Part shown: positions 38,345 through 53,700 of the stretch, piece by piece | Layout of the letters: each line of letters begins with the position of its first letter | How positions within the stretch are numbered: position 1 is the stretch's first letter | Assembly: GCF_964355755.1 (NCBI RefSeq) | Contig: NC_092671.1 | Coordinates: forward strand, 34,427,304-34,491,303 | Length of the DNA: 64,000 nt | Direction of reading: 5' to 3' | Source: Antedon mediterranea | Taxonomy: Eukaryota > Echinodermata > Crinoidea > Comatulida > Antedonidae | Notes under the pieces: generated by a model | Seen by the model: the letters and a program-made list of their open reading frames with translations, nothing else | What the model was told of the DNA's origin: nothing | Databases searched by the model: none | Made by a program: the position numbers and the translations under genes

Positions 38345-39529
38345 AGGTACCATGAATGGTTTAGATACCATGAATGGTTTAGATACCATGCATGGTGTAG
38401 ATACCATGCATGGTGTATATGTACCATGAATGGTGTGTGTACCATGAATGGTGTATGTACCATGCATGGTTTAGATACCATGCATGGTGTATGTACCATG
38501 AATGGTGTGTTTACCATGAATGGTGTGTGTACCATGCATGGTGTATGTATCATGAATGGTTTAGATACCATGAATGGTTTAGATACCATGCATGGTGTAT
38601 GTACCATGAATGGTGTATATGTACCATGAATGGTGTGTGTACCATGAATGGTGTATATGTACCATGCATGGTTTAGATACCATGCATGGTTTAGATACCA
38701 TGCATGGTGTATGTACCATGAATGGTGTGTGCACCATGCATGGTGTATGTATCATGAATGGTGTAGGTACCATGAATGGTGTAGATACCATGCATGGTGT
38801 ATGTACCATGAATAGTGTAGATACCATGCATGGTGTATGTACCATGAATGGTGTGTGTACCATTAATGGTGTATGTAACATGAATGGTGTATGTATCATG
38901 GATGGTGTAGGTACCCTAAATGGTGTAGATATCATGAATGGTGTGTGTACCAAGAATGGTGTATGTACCATGAATGGTGTAGGTATCATGAATGGTGTAG
39001 ATACCATGCATGGTGTATGTACCATGAATGGTGTATATATCATGAATGGTGTAGGTACCATGAATGGTGTAGGTATCATGAATGGTGTAGATACCATGCA
39101 TGGTGTATGTACCATGAATGGTGTATATATCATGAATGGTGTGTGTACCAAGAATGGTGTATGTAACATGAATGGTGTATGTATCATGAATGTTGTATGT
39201 ACCATGAATGGTGTAGGTACCATGAATGGTGTAGATACCATGCATGGTGTATGTACCATGAATGGTGTATATATCATGAATGGTGTGTGTACCAAGAATG
39301 GTGTATGTAACATGAATGGTGTATGTATCATGAATGGTGTAGGTACCATGAATGGTGTAGGTACCATGCATGGTGTAGGTACCATGCATGGTGTAGGTAC
39401 CATGAATGGTGTATGTACTATGAATGGTGTAGGTACCATGCATGGTGTAGGTACCATGAATGGTGTATGTACAATGAATGGTGTAGGTACCATTAATGGT
39501 GTAGGTACCATGAATGGTGTATCTATTTA
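38345..39529. repeat. 18-bp minisatellite, about 65 units, self-complementary
   Basis: Uninterrupted units of the type GGTACCATGAATGGTGTA, with variants at a few positions (ACCATGCATGGT is a perfect 12-bp palindrome). Because 18 is a multiple of three and most units lack stops, both strands show long open frames (up to about 310 codons, Val-Pro-Thr-Pro-Phe-Met repeats). These are by-products of periodicity, without splice or initiation context. Confidence 0.95.
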
Positions 39530-41791
39530 AATTTGGCAGACCAATTACATAATATGCTAAATCAGCAACATCTGATAGAAGGTCTAGAAGTTTTGTTAAT
39601 GGTGGAAATACAATTTTGAAATTAAGGACATATAACACAGAAATCAAGAAGAGGGATACAGAGACAAACTAAACAAATTTAAATAATAATTTTTTTTTTT
39701 TAAATGAATCTAACTATAAAAAAGGATTTCTGGTGCATTTTCATTCTGCTATCATGGAAAAATAAACATAGCAAACAACTTTCAATAACTGCTGACCCGA
39801 TTAGCTAATAGTTTCTTTTTTGGTATAGAAAATATGAATACATATTGTGACATCATCATTGTTACTACAGACGAAATTACTAAACACAGAACTGACTAAT
39901 GGAAGCCTAAACACCGGGTTTCAAAATAGTACTGACAAATATCTTAATTACGAGCTACAGACTGACAAAGTGTGCTACAGTAAGTTGGATAATTTGCGAG
40001 TAGTTGAGCCTTGCTGTGAAATTTGTATAATAAGCCTATATGTGTGATTAATGGCTAGTGTTGCCCGAAAGCTCTGCTAATTTTTCTGGCGGTTTATCAT
40101 TTTGATTTAGCTTTTTGCTTATTTTATTTTGTATCTCCATTGAGATTTAGCCACCGATACCCACAGCATTATCATTTGTTCAGTAATTGCCTTTGAATTT
40201 ATATATTGTGTGTATATAATAGTTAGCAAATCCTCACGGAAAAAATATTAGGCACTTTTTTTTTCTATGAGGTTAAGGCAGAAATCATGAATAATTCATT
40301 AGGGCCCTGAGTTTGATGCTCATTAACATCATCCATGTTATCACTTTAATAGTTGAGATTATTTGGAGGGTTCAGTCATATTTAGGAAATAGGTCAGGTA
40401 TTTTTAAATTCTTTATCATAAAATCTAGGCTTGTAAGTTATTTATGATTTCTACCTTAACCTTCAATGCCCCACAACAGTTATAAAACTTGTCTATATAA
40501 TGTTATTTTAACAATGAGGGAGGAGAGGAGGAATTTGGGAATCTACATGTAGTTTGGTAATTTATAACTGCATAATATAATTAATTAAAACAATACGTCT
40601 TTTCTGTACATTTTCATCAATATTATTACATAATAAGTTTATCTATAGCAGTTAAAATTGTATCCCACGGTGTCTGTACATTATGTCAACAATGGCAAAA
40701 AAAATGTTTAAACAAACAACATACTTGGCTACAGCACGTACAATATGCAAAATATACGTAGTGCAGCATATAATACACAACCTATACACTTGTTTGTACA
40801 AACCCAATTAGCATTTCCAATTGCTTTTTTGCTACCAAATTCTTTCGGACACTGGTGCAAAACTGGACGATGATATGGACGACAATTTATATTACAGAAC
40901 ATTATTTTACAGCGCCAGAAAAAAAAAACTGGCAAGGAATTATATTTTTAACTTGGTTCCTTCCTAACTTGGTTTATTGCACATGGAGAACTAAAGCAAT
41001 AGCATTCTAATTATATTCATATTTTTAGTTATAACGTATTGTTCCCAACAACAGTTTTCAAACGTTTTTAGGAATTTACTAAACGGAGCCATGATTCAAA
41101 CATGTGAACAAATTTTCAAGGTATTACACAACACATTATCAGATGAGAGATGGCTCGCTGGCTGGTTCATACCTATGACTGTTTCCAACAACCTTTGATA
41201 CAGTAAGAGCCCTTCTTTTGTCAGGGGACAACCCTATTAAGGGGAGATTTTCATATTAAACCAACGAGGGACAATATTATGCTATTGTTGACCCCTATGG
41301 GGACAGCTTTGCGACTTAATAATGCCAGGGTGTCCCATAAATTGGGGTTAGCCATAGGATTAAAACATACAGTATTGTCCTTTGTTAGTTTTACTGCAAA
41401 AGTATCCCTTCCCATATGAGAGATTCTAATGTTTTAACACTACCGGTACCTCCCTATTCAAGGAACACCACCTTAATAGGGATGTCTACTGCATATAAAG
41501 TTGATAATACAACAGAGCACATGTACAAGCGCTATTAAATCATGGCCCTTGTTCAACAATTGGTTATCACAACAATAACCTTTATGTTGGAATTTAGTGT
41601 TGTGGCCTACAATAGCCAGCTACTAGACCTCCAACAACCACACGAAAGCTGTACAAGAAGACCATAACCAGGCTCTCCTCTCTAACCCTGCCTAAAACGA
41701 CACTGCCAATCCTCGAATCATCACAGAGCGATACGCAAGTATCTTGACTGCTTCCGTGAATACTGATGTATATCATCAAGTTTACGAGATG
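39530..41791. other. Intergenic region and 3' UTR of cyclin-Y
   Basis: The part adjoining 41,791 should be the cyclin-Y 3' UTR; a minus-strand AATAAA (TTTATT at 40973-40978) is a candidate poly(A) signal about 0.8 kb after the stop. At 40,070-40,170 a sequence resembling 6,590-6,660 (TTTTATTT.GTATCTC.ATTGAGAT) looks like a retroelement 3' end. Confidence 0.4.
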
Positions 41792-44700
41792 TCATGACAA
41801 GATGGCTGCCTTAAATCGTGGTGTAATTGCGTCAGCACTTTGAGAACGAGGGAGTTGTACGCCTATTTCTTGTAGTTTATCTTCGCATAATCTTGAAATT
41901 GCCTACAAAAACAACCAACAAATTTAATTATATATCAAAAATTTAAATAGACCTTGATTTTTTTCATAAACATTACTGTTAGTTTGTTTGTTGAAACTTC
42001 ATACCTCTAATTTCATGGCACGCTCTTTGGTTAATGATTCCACTGGAAAGTGCAGATCGTTTAATTCAGCCAAGGTTCGGAGGTCAAAGTAATACTTAGC
42101 GTACACACTCGATGGAACATTTATGTTAAATTGAAGTAGCTCTAAAAACTGCCTTTCTAGTTCATTCCTAAAAATAATAAAAGATATATTAGGTCACATT
42201 CAAGTTTAAAAAATCCTAGTTTATCATTTAAGAATTTCCATTATTTTTTGTTTCGCTGTGTAACCGTCATCCAATCAGGGGCTATGTCTAGGTAAGAGAC
42301 ACACATTTAAAAATGACACGGCAGCGGATATAGCATTTATATCCTTGTACACACAAACCAAATACAGGTCGCCTTTGTTGTTGATTGGTTACAGGGTAAA
42401 CATGTTGGAATGATCATATTGCCAAATCTTACGGTGGACCAAATACTGCATAATGTATGTGCTTGCATAAACACCTAAAAATTAATTTTCAAACTATTTT
42501 TGTATGGGCCTAGTTTTTAGCTTAGTTTTCAATCTATTTGAAAGTATGGAGGTACAGTATACAATAATACTGTTTTATCATTTATACTTCCATGGTGAAA
42601 GGGTATATTTATTTTCAATGATCAACACATCTACACTAACTAATTATTATGCATAAATAATAGATTATAAAACGTAAACAAAACGCTAGAGAGTACCAGC
42701 AATACTAAACAAACAAGAGCAGTGAAGTGTACGGAGTACTGTACGACCTACATTTACAGGGGGTTTCGTTAATGCCAAGCTGATCTTATATTGACTGCCC
42801 AACATATACATTTACTGATACAAAGAGGCCTAAATACAAACTTGAAGTGAAGAATAAAACAAATACACAAAACAACAATCAATTATTTCCCATTGTGCAA
42901 CCCTTGTGGTTTCCATAACAAAGTAATAGCATGGTTGTTAGTCCAACATAGTGATTACCGAAAGGGGCTGAAATAGACCAACAGCAGGGTAATGCGCTAC
43001 TCTTTCTGAAAGATTTATTTATTCCTTGCCTACAAACCAGATGTGTACACAGGACCTCTAGTTTCAAGTCTTTATCCCAAGACTCGACCACCAGTACTAT
43101 AGTATAGTATCATATACCGATATCATGACTGTGGTTTTTAATACAGTTTAAAATTCAATTTGTCATGGAAAGTCAGCCGTATGTTATGGCTGTAGTTTGC
43201 AGCACCCCAATCACTTGGCCACTCCACTTGATATGGTTGTCTTTGAAATTCAGTTTGTTTGTGAAAAGTCAAACATGTTTTTCTTCATTACACAAATAAC
43301 GGTACCAGCAAAATACACTAGACAGAATAACTTACATGTCTTCAACTGTTAATTCTTTAAGTATCTGACAATAGTCTACATTCCAGACAGCCTGGTCATC
43401 CCACACTTTTGACGCCAGAAGGATCGCTCCTAACACTGTCCGTTTCCAATTTGAAGGAATGATGTCGATTTCAGCATAAGTTAATAACCGTTCTATGTAC
43501 ACCTACGAAAAAATATTGTTTGGTTTTTAATCTGAATAAGAAATAAACAGAAATTTTTCAGCAAAAACATTTTTACCAATTTCCTTACGCCCTAATCTCC
43601 AAATTCTGGATCCGTCGCTCAAACACATACGTTTTACACTACCAAACTAAATAACAAACTATGGAAGGACCAGTACAATGTATTTTAGTGTGGATGTATA
43701 TTTATGTTTTTATAGTTTTTATGCAATAATTTTGATACAGTAAGAATTTAAAGATGTATTGTCCCTCTAAAAAAAATTGGATCGGAAAGAAAATGTATTT
43801 ACCTAAAAAACTATAGTCAAACTGCTTTTTGAATTTAACCATTTATTTTGTCAATTTATAAGTAAAATCATTTTTTTTGTCTACGGAAGTGATTAACTTT
43901 ATTAAAACTACAAAATAATCTATTAAAAGTCCGGATTTTATTAATCTTTATTTTTCATGTTTTTGGGTGACAATATTGTACATCTTTAACATATTGAACC
44001 ATAAATCCTGTAACAGTATCGCATTTATTTATTTAAATTTTAAATACGGTAGGAAACTGACAAATCACTCAATATTAATTAGGGATAATTAGGATGTTTG
44101 AGAGTAGAAGTCCTACAACAGCCATTACGTAAAGGTCGAAAGTAAGATAGTAGCAAATTTATAACAATTTTATAACATGACAAAAAAATTGAACCTATAA
44201 TTATAAAGTAATAAAGAATTAACATGTAACTTATTGACGATTATCATTGTATGGACAAAGGTTAATGTGAGAAGTGGATGATAAATGATAAGATAATATT
44301 TTAGATAACGTTTATAGACTGTTCAGTCATAGAATATAAATGCCTGGGGTCAAATTTATCCAAAACACTTAGAAAACCAAAATTTTATTTGTGTTTTCAG
44401 TTAATTTTCCGATTTTTTTGTCCCCATTTAGTTTCAAAATAGCTACAGTAGCAGAAAATGTCAAGACTAGTTAAGAATAGTTACTTTTGTAAATTCTCAT
44501 AGAATTAATTTCCAAAAAATGTTCTTACTTGATAGCAAGGTGGCAATTTTGTTTAGTTTGAAATATAGTAAAGCCTATTCTTAACATATTTATTTGAAAA
44601 AAAAAATGTATATGCTAGCCTTGGACTGCACACATGGTAAGGGAATGGTGAATAGAAGAGCTGGTAGTATTGTGAAGGATCTTTATATTTCATTTATCAT

Positions 44701-47700
44701 ACTAAAGGTAATAACATATAGAATACTATACAATCTGAATCCATATTGTAGACTAAACCATACCCACTATTATGCAAGAAATTGGGGTTTAGGCAAAATT
44801 GAAATTTATCACAATGCTATATTATCTTCTCTTCTTCATCTTCTTATTTGGAGCCAACTTCAGATGTGAAGACTCTGCTCCTCCAGCGCTGTTTTGCTAG
44901 CTCTACAGTATTTAGTTGTGTGGTATTATTCTATTAATGTATTCTTTTACAGAAAGAAACTGACTCTTATTTATTTATAATTATTATTATTATTATTTTT
45001 TCCCTTGCTTCTCCTTTCACTTTTCATTTTTTTTTCTTCTTCTTTTCTTCCTATTCCCTTTTCTGTTTTTTTTTTACTTATATAAATATATATACAGTGC
45101 CTCAGCACCTTGTATTCAGTGATAGTTCTGAGCATTAGAGTTTGCCCACTAGCATATTTTGTAAAAACACTTGCAATAGAAAAGAACGCTTAATGGGTCA
45201 CATACCAACGTAACAATAGCACACTCTGCCGTAAGTTGAGCAGCATTGAAAAGTAGACGTATAAACTTGTATATATGTTTGTGTTCTGGATTACGCGTTG
45301 CATAATCTTCAGGCAACGAATCCCTCTGCAAAGAAAAAAAAATTTCAAAATATATTATTACTTTCAATCCAAACATTGATTGTAGCAAGAGTTAAAAATT
45401 AATATGCAAATTAGAATTTTTTTTACCCCCAACCATAGACCAACTATTAGCCACCATACACCACAAAAATAATTACAAAATTATCTCATGTAGTATTTTT
45501 TACAATTTATGACAAAAACAGCTGTTTTTCTTAAATAAATGTTATGCACAGAGGTGGGACTAGCACTGCGCTGTGAAAGGGTTTGTACAGTACAATCATA
45601 AAAACCAAATTTAATGTTTTCGCAATGGTTTGCGGAATAACTTACAGCAAGCGGGTGTAGTTTTTCATCAAAAATCTTCAACCCTCTGTTACCTTCTCTG
45701 TTTCGTATCAGATAATATATCGCTAGAGCAACACTGAAAAAAGGAGAATATAATACTGTAAATTGGATGCAGTACCAGTAAATTAAAAATGCTGGGTTAT
45801 TACTAAATCTTCCTAGAAATGAATTGATGATTATGATGATGAATTTTATCAGACTTGTGTGTGTGTGTAATGTTATCATTTTTTACAAAATGAGGAAGGA
45901 TGTTACTGTAAAATACTTGATTTCTTGTTTCTTCAATGATTTATTGATTTTTGCAAGTTATGAATTATTTTAATATGAAATTCTACATTTTAACTACATT
46001 AACGGACAATTGTTGGACCTTGAACTACAAAATACAGAATTACAGTACTGTAGGCTAAATAAAACAAGAAAACTTAAAAAAACACATGATTTTGATACAA
46101 AGATTAATACTTGGCTAAGCACCTACTGTATGTAGTACTGTACATTGACATTATGAAATTACAGTTTTCCTATAAAAACAGTTCATAATTGAATAAATTA
46201 GGGGGTGTAGGATTATAAAACAAGCATGGGATTAATCAAACATGGGATTATCTTATAATCGAGCATGGGATTATAAATGGACATCATTTATAGTACGCTT
46301 GTATTTTGACACACTAATAGTCAATAATCTGTATTTACAGTACTTTACATTATCTTTGTAGAACGGATTACGTTTGGCTCAAAGCGGTTACGATAGCTCA
46401 TTAAATACAACTCAATTCTTATGGGAATGCATCTGAACTTTCTAACCTCGCATTAAAATATATAGAGATTACATTTGTTCAAAAATTTTGAACTATAATT
46501 TAAAAGGGTAGCTTCTGTGTTCAGTATATTTGTTTTAAAGTACGCTTGTCTGAAATTATGAAAAATTAAGTAAATACAAATTGTAGAATATTACAGTAAT
46601 TCTGTATATAAATATAAATTATTAGACATACATACAGTACATGTACACACTTACAAGAGTCAAAAACAAGCTCCGCCATTGTTAATGTCAGTGGAGTCGC
46701 ATATCGGTATGTTTTTTAAATAATTTTAAACACCGACCTACAGTATCCTTTAGAACTATCTTTTAAAAAAATAATTAAAAATGTACTATACAGTATTGTA
46801 CTGTATGTTGCACCAGTAACATTTCTTAAGCATTATTAGGCCTACTGTACAATCTGACACGTTTAATTTTCTGTAGTTTTTGATAAGTGTTTGAGTAACG
46901 CTAATTAGGAAACATAAAAGCAAGCCTATATATCCAAGGATAACAACAATGGCGCGGCTATACTTTAAAACAGCTTACAAATTACAACATTACATACTTT
47001 AATTTACAAATGCAATTTCTCTGTTATTGATGCAAGCATTTAAACCTTTTGTACAATCAACTTTCCATAATATGAAAGGTCTGCATAACCTTTAGATCTT
47101 AAAACGGCCGCATTATGTGGTTCATTAAATAACCACTTGTAAGATGAATGGCAACATTAACATAAATGTTAAAATAACAAATATATGCAATACTGTTCTG
47201 TAAAAAGAAATATAGTATCTATATTTTAACTTATTGAAGCCCTAATTATGCATTAATTACCTCAAAATGGATAATCATGCCAAGATCTTTATTATTTACA
47301 TTAACTTATGAAAATTAAACTATTTAAATTTTATTCTATTAATTAATAACCCACAGATTCCAATTAAAATTGGTACAGATATTAGCTTTTCGCAAAAATT
47401 GAACTTTTATATTATCAAAATGTGTTAATACTAAATTCTGTATGAGTACTTTACGCTTTACAATATAAATGATTAGCCGGTCTACAGGATTTTTATGGTG
47501 TCTAGGAGGGAGGGGGTGGAGGGAGAAAAATAGTGTCTCACGAGCAAGGCCTATTTATTAATCACTCCTGCTGCAGCTGTACTGGTCTCCATTTTGAACA
47601 GGCCACTTCAGGATTCAAAGTCTGGCTATGGCTTGCATATAACCATCGTGAAAAAAAATTGGGTATGATCCTAATGTAGTCAACCACTATAGTATCAGGA

Positions 47701-50700
47701 TGCTTTGGATGTCCTTTGCACTAACGTAATTCCCCATGTACTGTATGTACCTTTGACCCTTCATTTTTTAAATGCCCAGTTCTGTCTGAAAGGGACAATC
47801 ATTGAACCGTAACAAATGAAGTTTTGTAACATTTAAGGTCCAGTGCGTAGTATTAAAATGTTTAGTCTTTACAGGAAACTAAGGAACGGCTTAACATCCC
47901 ATCTGAAAGATGATGTAATGATGAGAATAAGGGTACATTATGCTTTAGACTTGGGGCAGCTCAGGGCACAAAGATACTGGTTAGCATTATGCGTGTGGTA
48001 GGATCGCAAATGTAGATTAACACCATGCATACATATAACGCAAGCAGAAATTGGAAAAAATGCTACTTTTATTTACTGTAATCTATGATTTTAACGCAGG
48101 CAACAGACAAACCCACAATCTCAGTGGAACTTTTACATTACAAAAGTCAATTGTCTGAATACCTTGACTATAAAAGTCACAGAATATTCAAATGTTAATA
48201 CCAATTATAAGGATGAAAACCCCTAAAATTTACATGAAGCATCGACTTTAACTCGTATCACAAAACGTGTTTAGGCAGGTTTTTTTTTCTCGAATGCCCG
48301 ACGTCCCAACCCTTTCCTCACATACAGTACCGTATACAGTAAAAAAAGTTAAGCACACTTGTTCAATACACTACATCCAATGAGAAAATTTTTATTATAA
48401 TTTATAAATACATGAGAGAGCACAGGCAAGTCTGGTTATGCAATCTAGCCCATAGAACAATAAGGAAATTATAACAAAGGCAGATTAAAACAACAATGTA
48501 ATGAAAGAAATCATGTAGGAAAGTAAAAGTCTGAGCTGATGATAAATGTCTTAAGCTTTGATTTCAGGAGTTCAATGTATTGTAATAGAGCACTTACCAT
48601 TTGATGGTTGCCTTTAAGTTAGGTTGACTAACAGTGCTATCGTCTAGGTAGATTGTTGAACATGAGCTACGACGTTTTAATCCACTGCTGTGATGCCTAT
48701 TGTTTGTGTCATGCCCTACGGTAAAATAAATGGACAATCAACTCGCCCAAAAACCGAAACACCCTTGGGCTAGGCCAAATGTCTGGTTTCAAGAAAATGT
48801 CTGGTTGTGAGAATGCATTTTGATTTCTAAATTTAATTTAAACCAATTGCAATAAAAACTCTGGTACAAAACACTGGTAATTGTAATGGTTTTTAATCAG
48901 AACAGAGAGCCACTTAAAAACATAGTTCTGGTGATAGAAATTTAAATTTTTTTAAAAACATGATGTTCACAGTATTTTAAATTTATCAGGCCTGAAATTA
49001 AGTGCTGATTTAAATCTGATGATCTTAATTGCATTAAAAATGTGGACATTTTTTTAATCTGACATAATAATCTACACAGTCCAAGAACAAAACTAAATTC
49101 TTATTTTTCTTCACTAATTTTTTTCACATTGTACAGTACCACCACAAAAAAAGCATATTTATGTTTTAGTCAATATAAACCATAATCTCCACATCTCTTG
49201 TTATACCAGATTATGAAATGATTGGATCACCATCAAGGGCAGTGAGATAATTATAATAAGACAACAGGATGATATTGATAATATAATTAGAAATTGTGAA
49301 AAATTAATGATAATTTGAAGGCGAGATAATTTGAAATATTTTCTGGATATTATCCATAATAATGTAATTAAGAAATTCATTTGACTTGGTAAAACAGCAA
49401 TATTAACTCATAAATAGTGATTAAACTTGGGGAATGCATAAATTGTTGATAAAAATATAATTAAAAGAGCAGAATAAAAAACATTCCATGTACTAAAATT
49501 AACATTAATAACAAACTTTTTGTTGATTTGGTCTTGAATTTATAATAAGTAAAGCACATTTCAAAAAGGTCTTGACAACTGTGAAGATGTATTATGAAAA
49601 CTCAGTGTATTAATTTAATGTCTCGTCTAAATTATTATTTTTTAATCATATCAATATTTAAATGATATACTTTTTTCCAATTTACCAATTGTATTTGAGA
49701 ACAAAATATTGATTTGATTTTTTATTTATTATTTCGACCAAAGATGGATAGTCAAAACAATTTCAGATTTTGCTCTTACCCTAAAACACTGTCAGACAAC
49801 TTACCTTTTTTAGGATAAAAAGTCAAAAACATAGTTCTTGCTCCTGGTTGTAGAGAAGGATCTGTATCTGAAAAATAGATTTTTTTTTTTTTATTTCAGA
49901 ACATACTATACCATGATAGGATGTCTGTATGTGTATATCATCACTGATATACTGTAGGCAGAACGGTCCAAGATTTATTTATTTATTAACTATATTTAAC
50001 CAGGGTGGCCCAATCAGTCAAAAAGACTGGTCTCCCTTAGGGCCGTGGGTACAATAGTACATTTTAAACTAAAATATAAAAATAACAGTAACACAATAAA
50101 ACTTAAACTACAGTAATGCCTTAAAGTTATTTTTGAAAACATTTAAATTACTTGAAAATTTAGTTTCTTCAATTAATGTGTTAAAAAGATCAGCACCTTT
50201 CCATGACTCTTTGCTTACTGCACCGTAGGCTCAACTACAGTATTTAGTATATTAATATTAGCATCTTAATTTTTGTTAATGATTATTTTTTAATGCCGTC
50301 ACCTGAATTTTTACAAACCTTAAAATGAAGGTATACTTGATTAAATATAAACCTACTAACATTTGACTTCATACTACAAAATTATTATTAAATTCTGAAT
50401 TTCACTATTAATTGACACTGTGTCATTACCAAATGATTTATTGAGCAATATACACTTTACAGGTAAAGCCTTTTAGTTAATCAAGAATATCTAAATCAGA
50501 TGTAAACTAATAACAGAATGTACAGTGTATAATGGATTCAATACTACCTGGCCAATTTTGGCATATTTTACCTCCGCCAAGGAGATATATATAGTCGATT
50601 GCGTTTGTCTGTTTGTTTGTTAGCAAGATTAAGTAATTACAAGATCTTTACCAAAATGAAAATACAGATAAATATGTGGTCAAGAACCATTCCATTAAAT

Positions 50701-53700
50701 TGTGGGACCACGGTCCCAATTCTGGACCACTTTTTAGTATAATTTTCAGGCCTGCTAGTGTTAAAAGATAGGACAGAATTTTTTTAAAGCCGGCAAGCAG
50801 TCTTAAAGTAACAAGTAAACTGAAATTGCATTTTCTCGAGAACTACTTGTCCAAAAAACTTCATTTTTGTACAAGAGGCAAAAGTTACAATGTGTGATTT
50901 GCAATTTTAAAACATACAGTAATTTGATTTAATTTACAGGTTTTTTAATATGAGTAGTTTTAAAAAACCTATTTCTTTTTATTTGTTTTTGGTGTTGCTG
51001 TTCTATTGTTAGTCAACTGATACTAAATTGTTAGTTGAAAGGCTGGTTTCATAACCATTTAAACCAAATTCGCATACACATGCTTATGTAGGAGAATTTC
51101 ACAGTAGGCGGAGGTATGCATTCTAGGAGTGGCTTTCTTGTTTATTTCTGTAATCAAAACATGTCATACAGTGAGGATCCACGATGTTTAAATAGGGGGT
51201 TGGAAAAGAAAGTGGCAGAGAAGGGTCACTAAAATAAACCAGGGCTGGCAGAGTACCTGGCATGTCGTAAATTGGTCACATCTTTGAAGAAAAAGAAAAC
51301 AGTGGCAGATCCAGGATTTTAATTGATTGATTGATTGAATTTATTTGGTTCATACATAAAATACATTATAAAATAGACGATAAACAGAAGAGAGAGGGTC
51401 AGATTTACTGATAGTATGATTCTATTCTACCGTACAGTAGTACAGTAGTACTGAGAATCTTTGCATTGCACTATTTATAGCACCCTCTATTAAGATTCTA
51501 ATTGATGTCATGTCATTTCCCGTAACTTTAGCAACCAGTAAGCTTGGATAAGGTCAGTGGCTATGAGCGCTCACTGGCTAAACCCAGGGGCCATGGAGCT
51601 TATGGGGAACCCCTGAGCAGTGCTAAGAGAAAAAAACAGGCATTAAAATACCGTTTGTCGAAATGGGCTAAAAATACATGAGGCCTCCAGCATTGGAGGG
51701 CCACTTACGGTTCCTAAACCTGGGGCCTCATTTATCTGCATTACGCCACTGGATAAGGTACCATAATAATATAACTTAGACACAACGTAAAAAATGGCAT
51801 TATTGTTTATGAATTTTTTATAAATTAATGAATCATCATTTATGTTGATTGTATACAGTGACAACCGAGATTGAAAGATCAGCGTTTCAAAACCTACTAA
51901 AAGGCCTACTACTAGTCTGACCATTGAGGTATACCTACCTCCATAGTATAACCTTCAAGTTCAAGGAATTGTATTATTATAGCATGGGGTATTAGAGGGT
52001 ATTTTCACAGGATTTGAAAAGGTACTTTTAACGTTTTAGTTTTACTTTCACATTGCAATGAATACAGTTAAGTGACCCACCAGTGTGTAGTGATCAGTGA
52101 TACTGTACTTTCGCACCTATAACATAGTGGAACTGGGCATAATAAGACTTCACACAATCACCCACCATTATCGCAATAGGTATATGTTTTTTAATTGTGC
52201 TACGCTCAACAGATTGAGTTCCAAAATTACAAAGATATATACTGTGTACAATTGTTATGTGTGGAAGTACAGTATAGTACCCAGTAATCTACTGTAATTG
52301 TAGCTGTGAATGCTTTGTCAATTGTATGACGTACTATACTACTACTACATACTATGTATACCGCCTTCTGGAGAGGTACAGTGCGTCAATTACAAATTAT
52401 TAAAGATACGGAGGAGCGGCATCAAAAAACCAAAAATTGGTACATCATATCTATGAATATAGTGCATCAGGGGTTACTTACCAAAATGGTACATCATATC
52501 TATGAATATAGTGCATCAGGGGTTACTTACCAAAATGGGCAGTCATGGTGCATCATTGTTCTTTAAAAGGTCGATCACTGATTTAAATGAAAATGTGTAC
52601 TGTAGTGTAAGTGTCACTTTTTTTTTGCATAATTGTATGTGATTAACATCAGACAAATGATGCACCTCTTCCGGGGATAGTATAATGCATTATACAATTG
52701 ACAATATTGCATTCATATTATACCGTCTAAAAGGTTATGTCACGTTGTTAAATATGAAAGAGTAATTTTTATTTGAAAATTTGCAAGACTGTATTATAAA
52801 TATTGTCCATCCCATGATGATGATTATTTAAATTTTCGCCGTGGCTAAAGATACGGTACCGTATCCTAACTTCCGTTTGCTAAAGGTACGGTAAGATTGC
52901 ATTACGTCATGATCAGCAAATGGAGTGCTGGTACGTGTGTGACGTCATCATATAAGGACTTTGGATTTTTTTTCATATCGCGAAAACAGTGATCAACCGC
53001 TTAACATTTTCTTTATGCTTCATTTAATTATTGCTATTATCGCCGTCGTGTGTGACAAAAACTAAATGTATAGCCTACGTCTGTTATTATTGAAAAGCCA
53101 AACATGTTGATTTTAATTCTGGAATACAGAAAACCGTTTCAAAAGAGGCCTAGGCCTACTACTGTACGTACTATCCTCATTATATGAGTTTGTTTGTGTA
53201 GAAAGCGGTTCCAGGCTTGGCCAGATGCATGTGTGCGCTGATTTCTGTGACTCAGCCCTAGGGCTACTGTCTAAATCATAGTATTTGAGGGCCCCTTTAT
53301 TGTCCGCATTTGCTTGTTGTTTATGGTCACCATCACTATAAAAAAATATAGGCCTAAATAGGCCATCTGGAATAAACATAAAACCCTATAGTAACTATGG
53401 ACGAATAACTAGACTAAGACGCAACACAATTTCCAACATTTAATTACAATGCCTTTACTTCTAATTTGGCTATCAACATATCGGATTATAATACTACTAC
53501 TGTATGTTGTATAATGGAATAATATTTGAGATTGAGTGCATGTTTTAAACGCCCACCAACCACATGAACTTGCTCTATTACTACAACATCGACGTTGTCG
53601 CCCGTTATTAAACTTCTGGATTCAACATTGCTAGGTCTAGCTACGGGGCTGAGTCACAGAATCAAAACGCACACATCCATGCAGCCTGGCGCCGCCGATA

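Noticed and set aside
38579-39511. 310-codon minus-strand open frame rich in VPTPFM (and 306-codon plus-strand partner)
   Set aside because: Produced by the 18-bp tandem repeat, whose period is divisible by three. Both strands and several frames are open, with no splice sites, signal or unique flanking coding sequence.
53113-53379. 88-codon minus-strand open frame
   Set aside because: Lies inside the foldback element in cyclin-Y intron 1 and shows no transposase or other domain.
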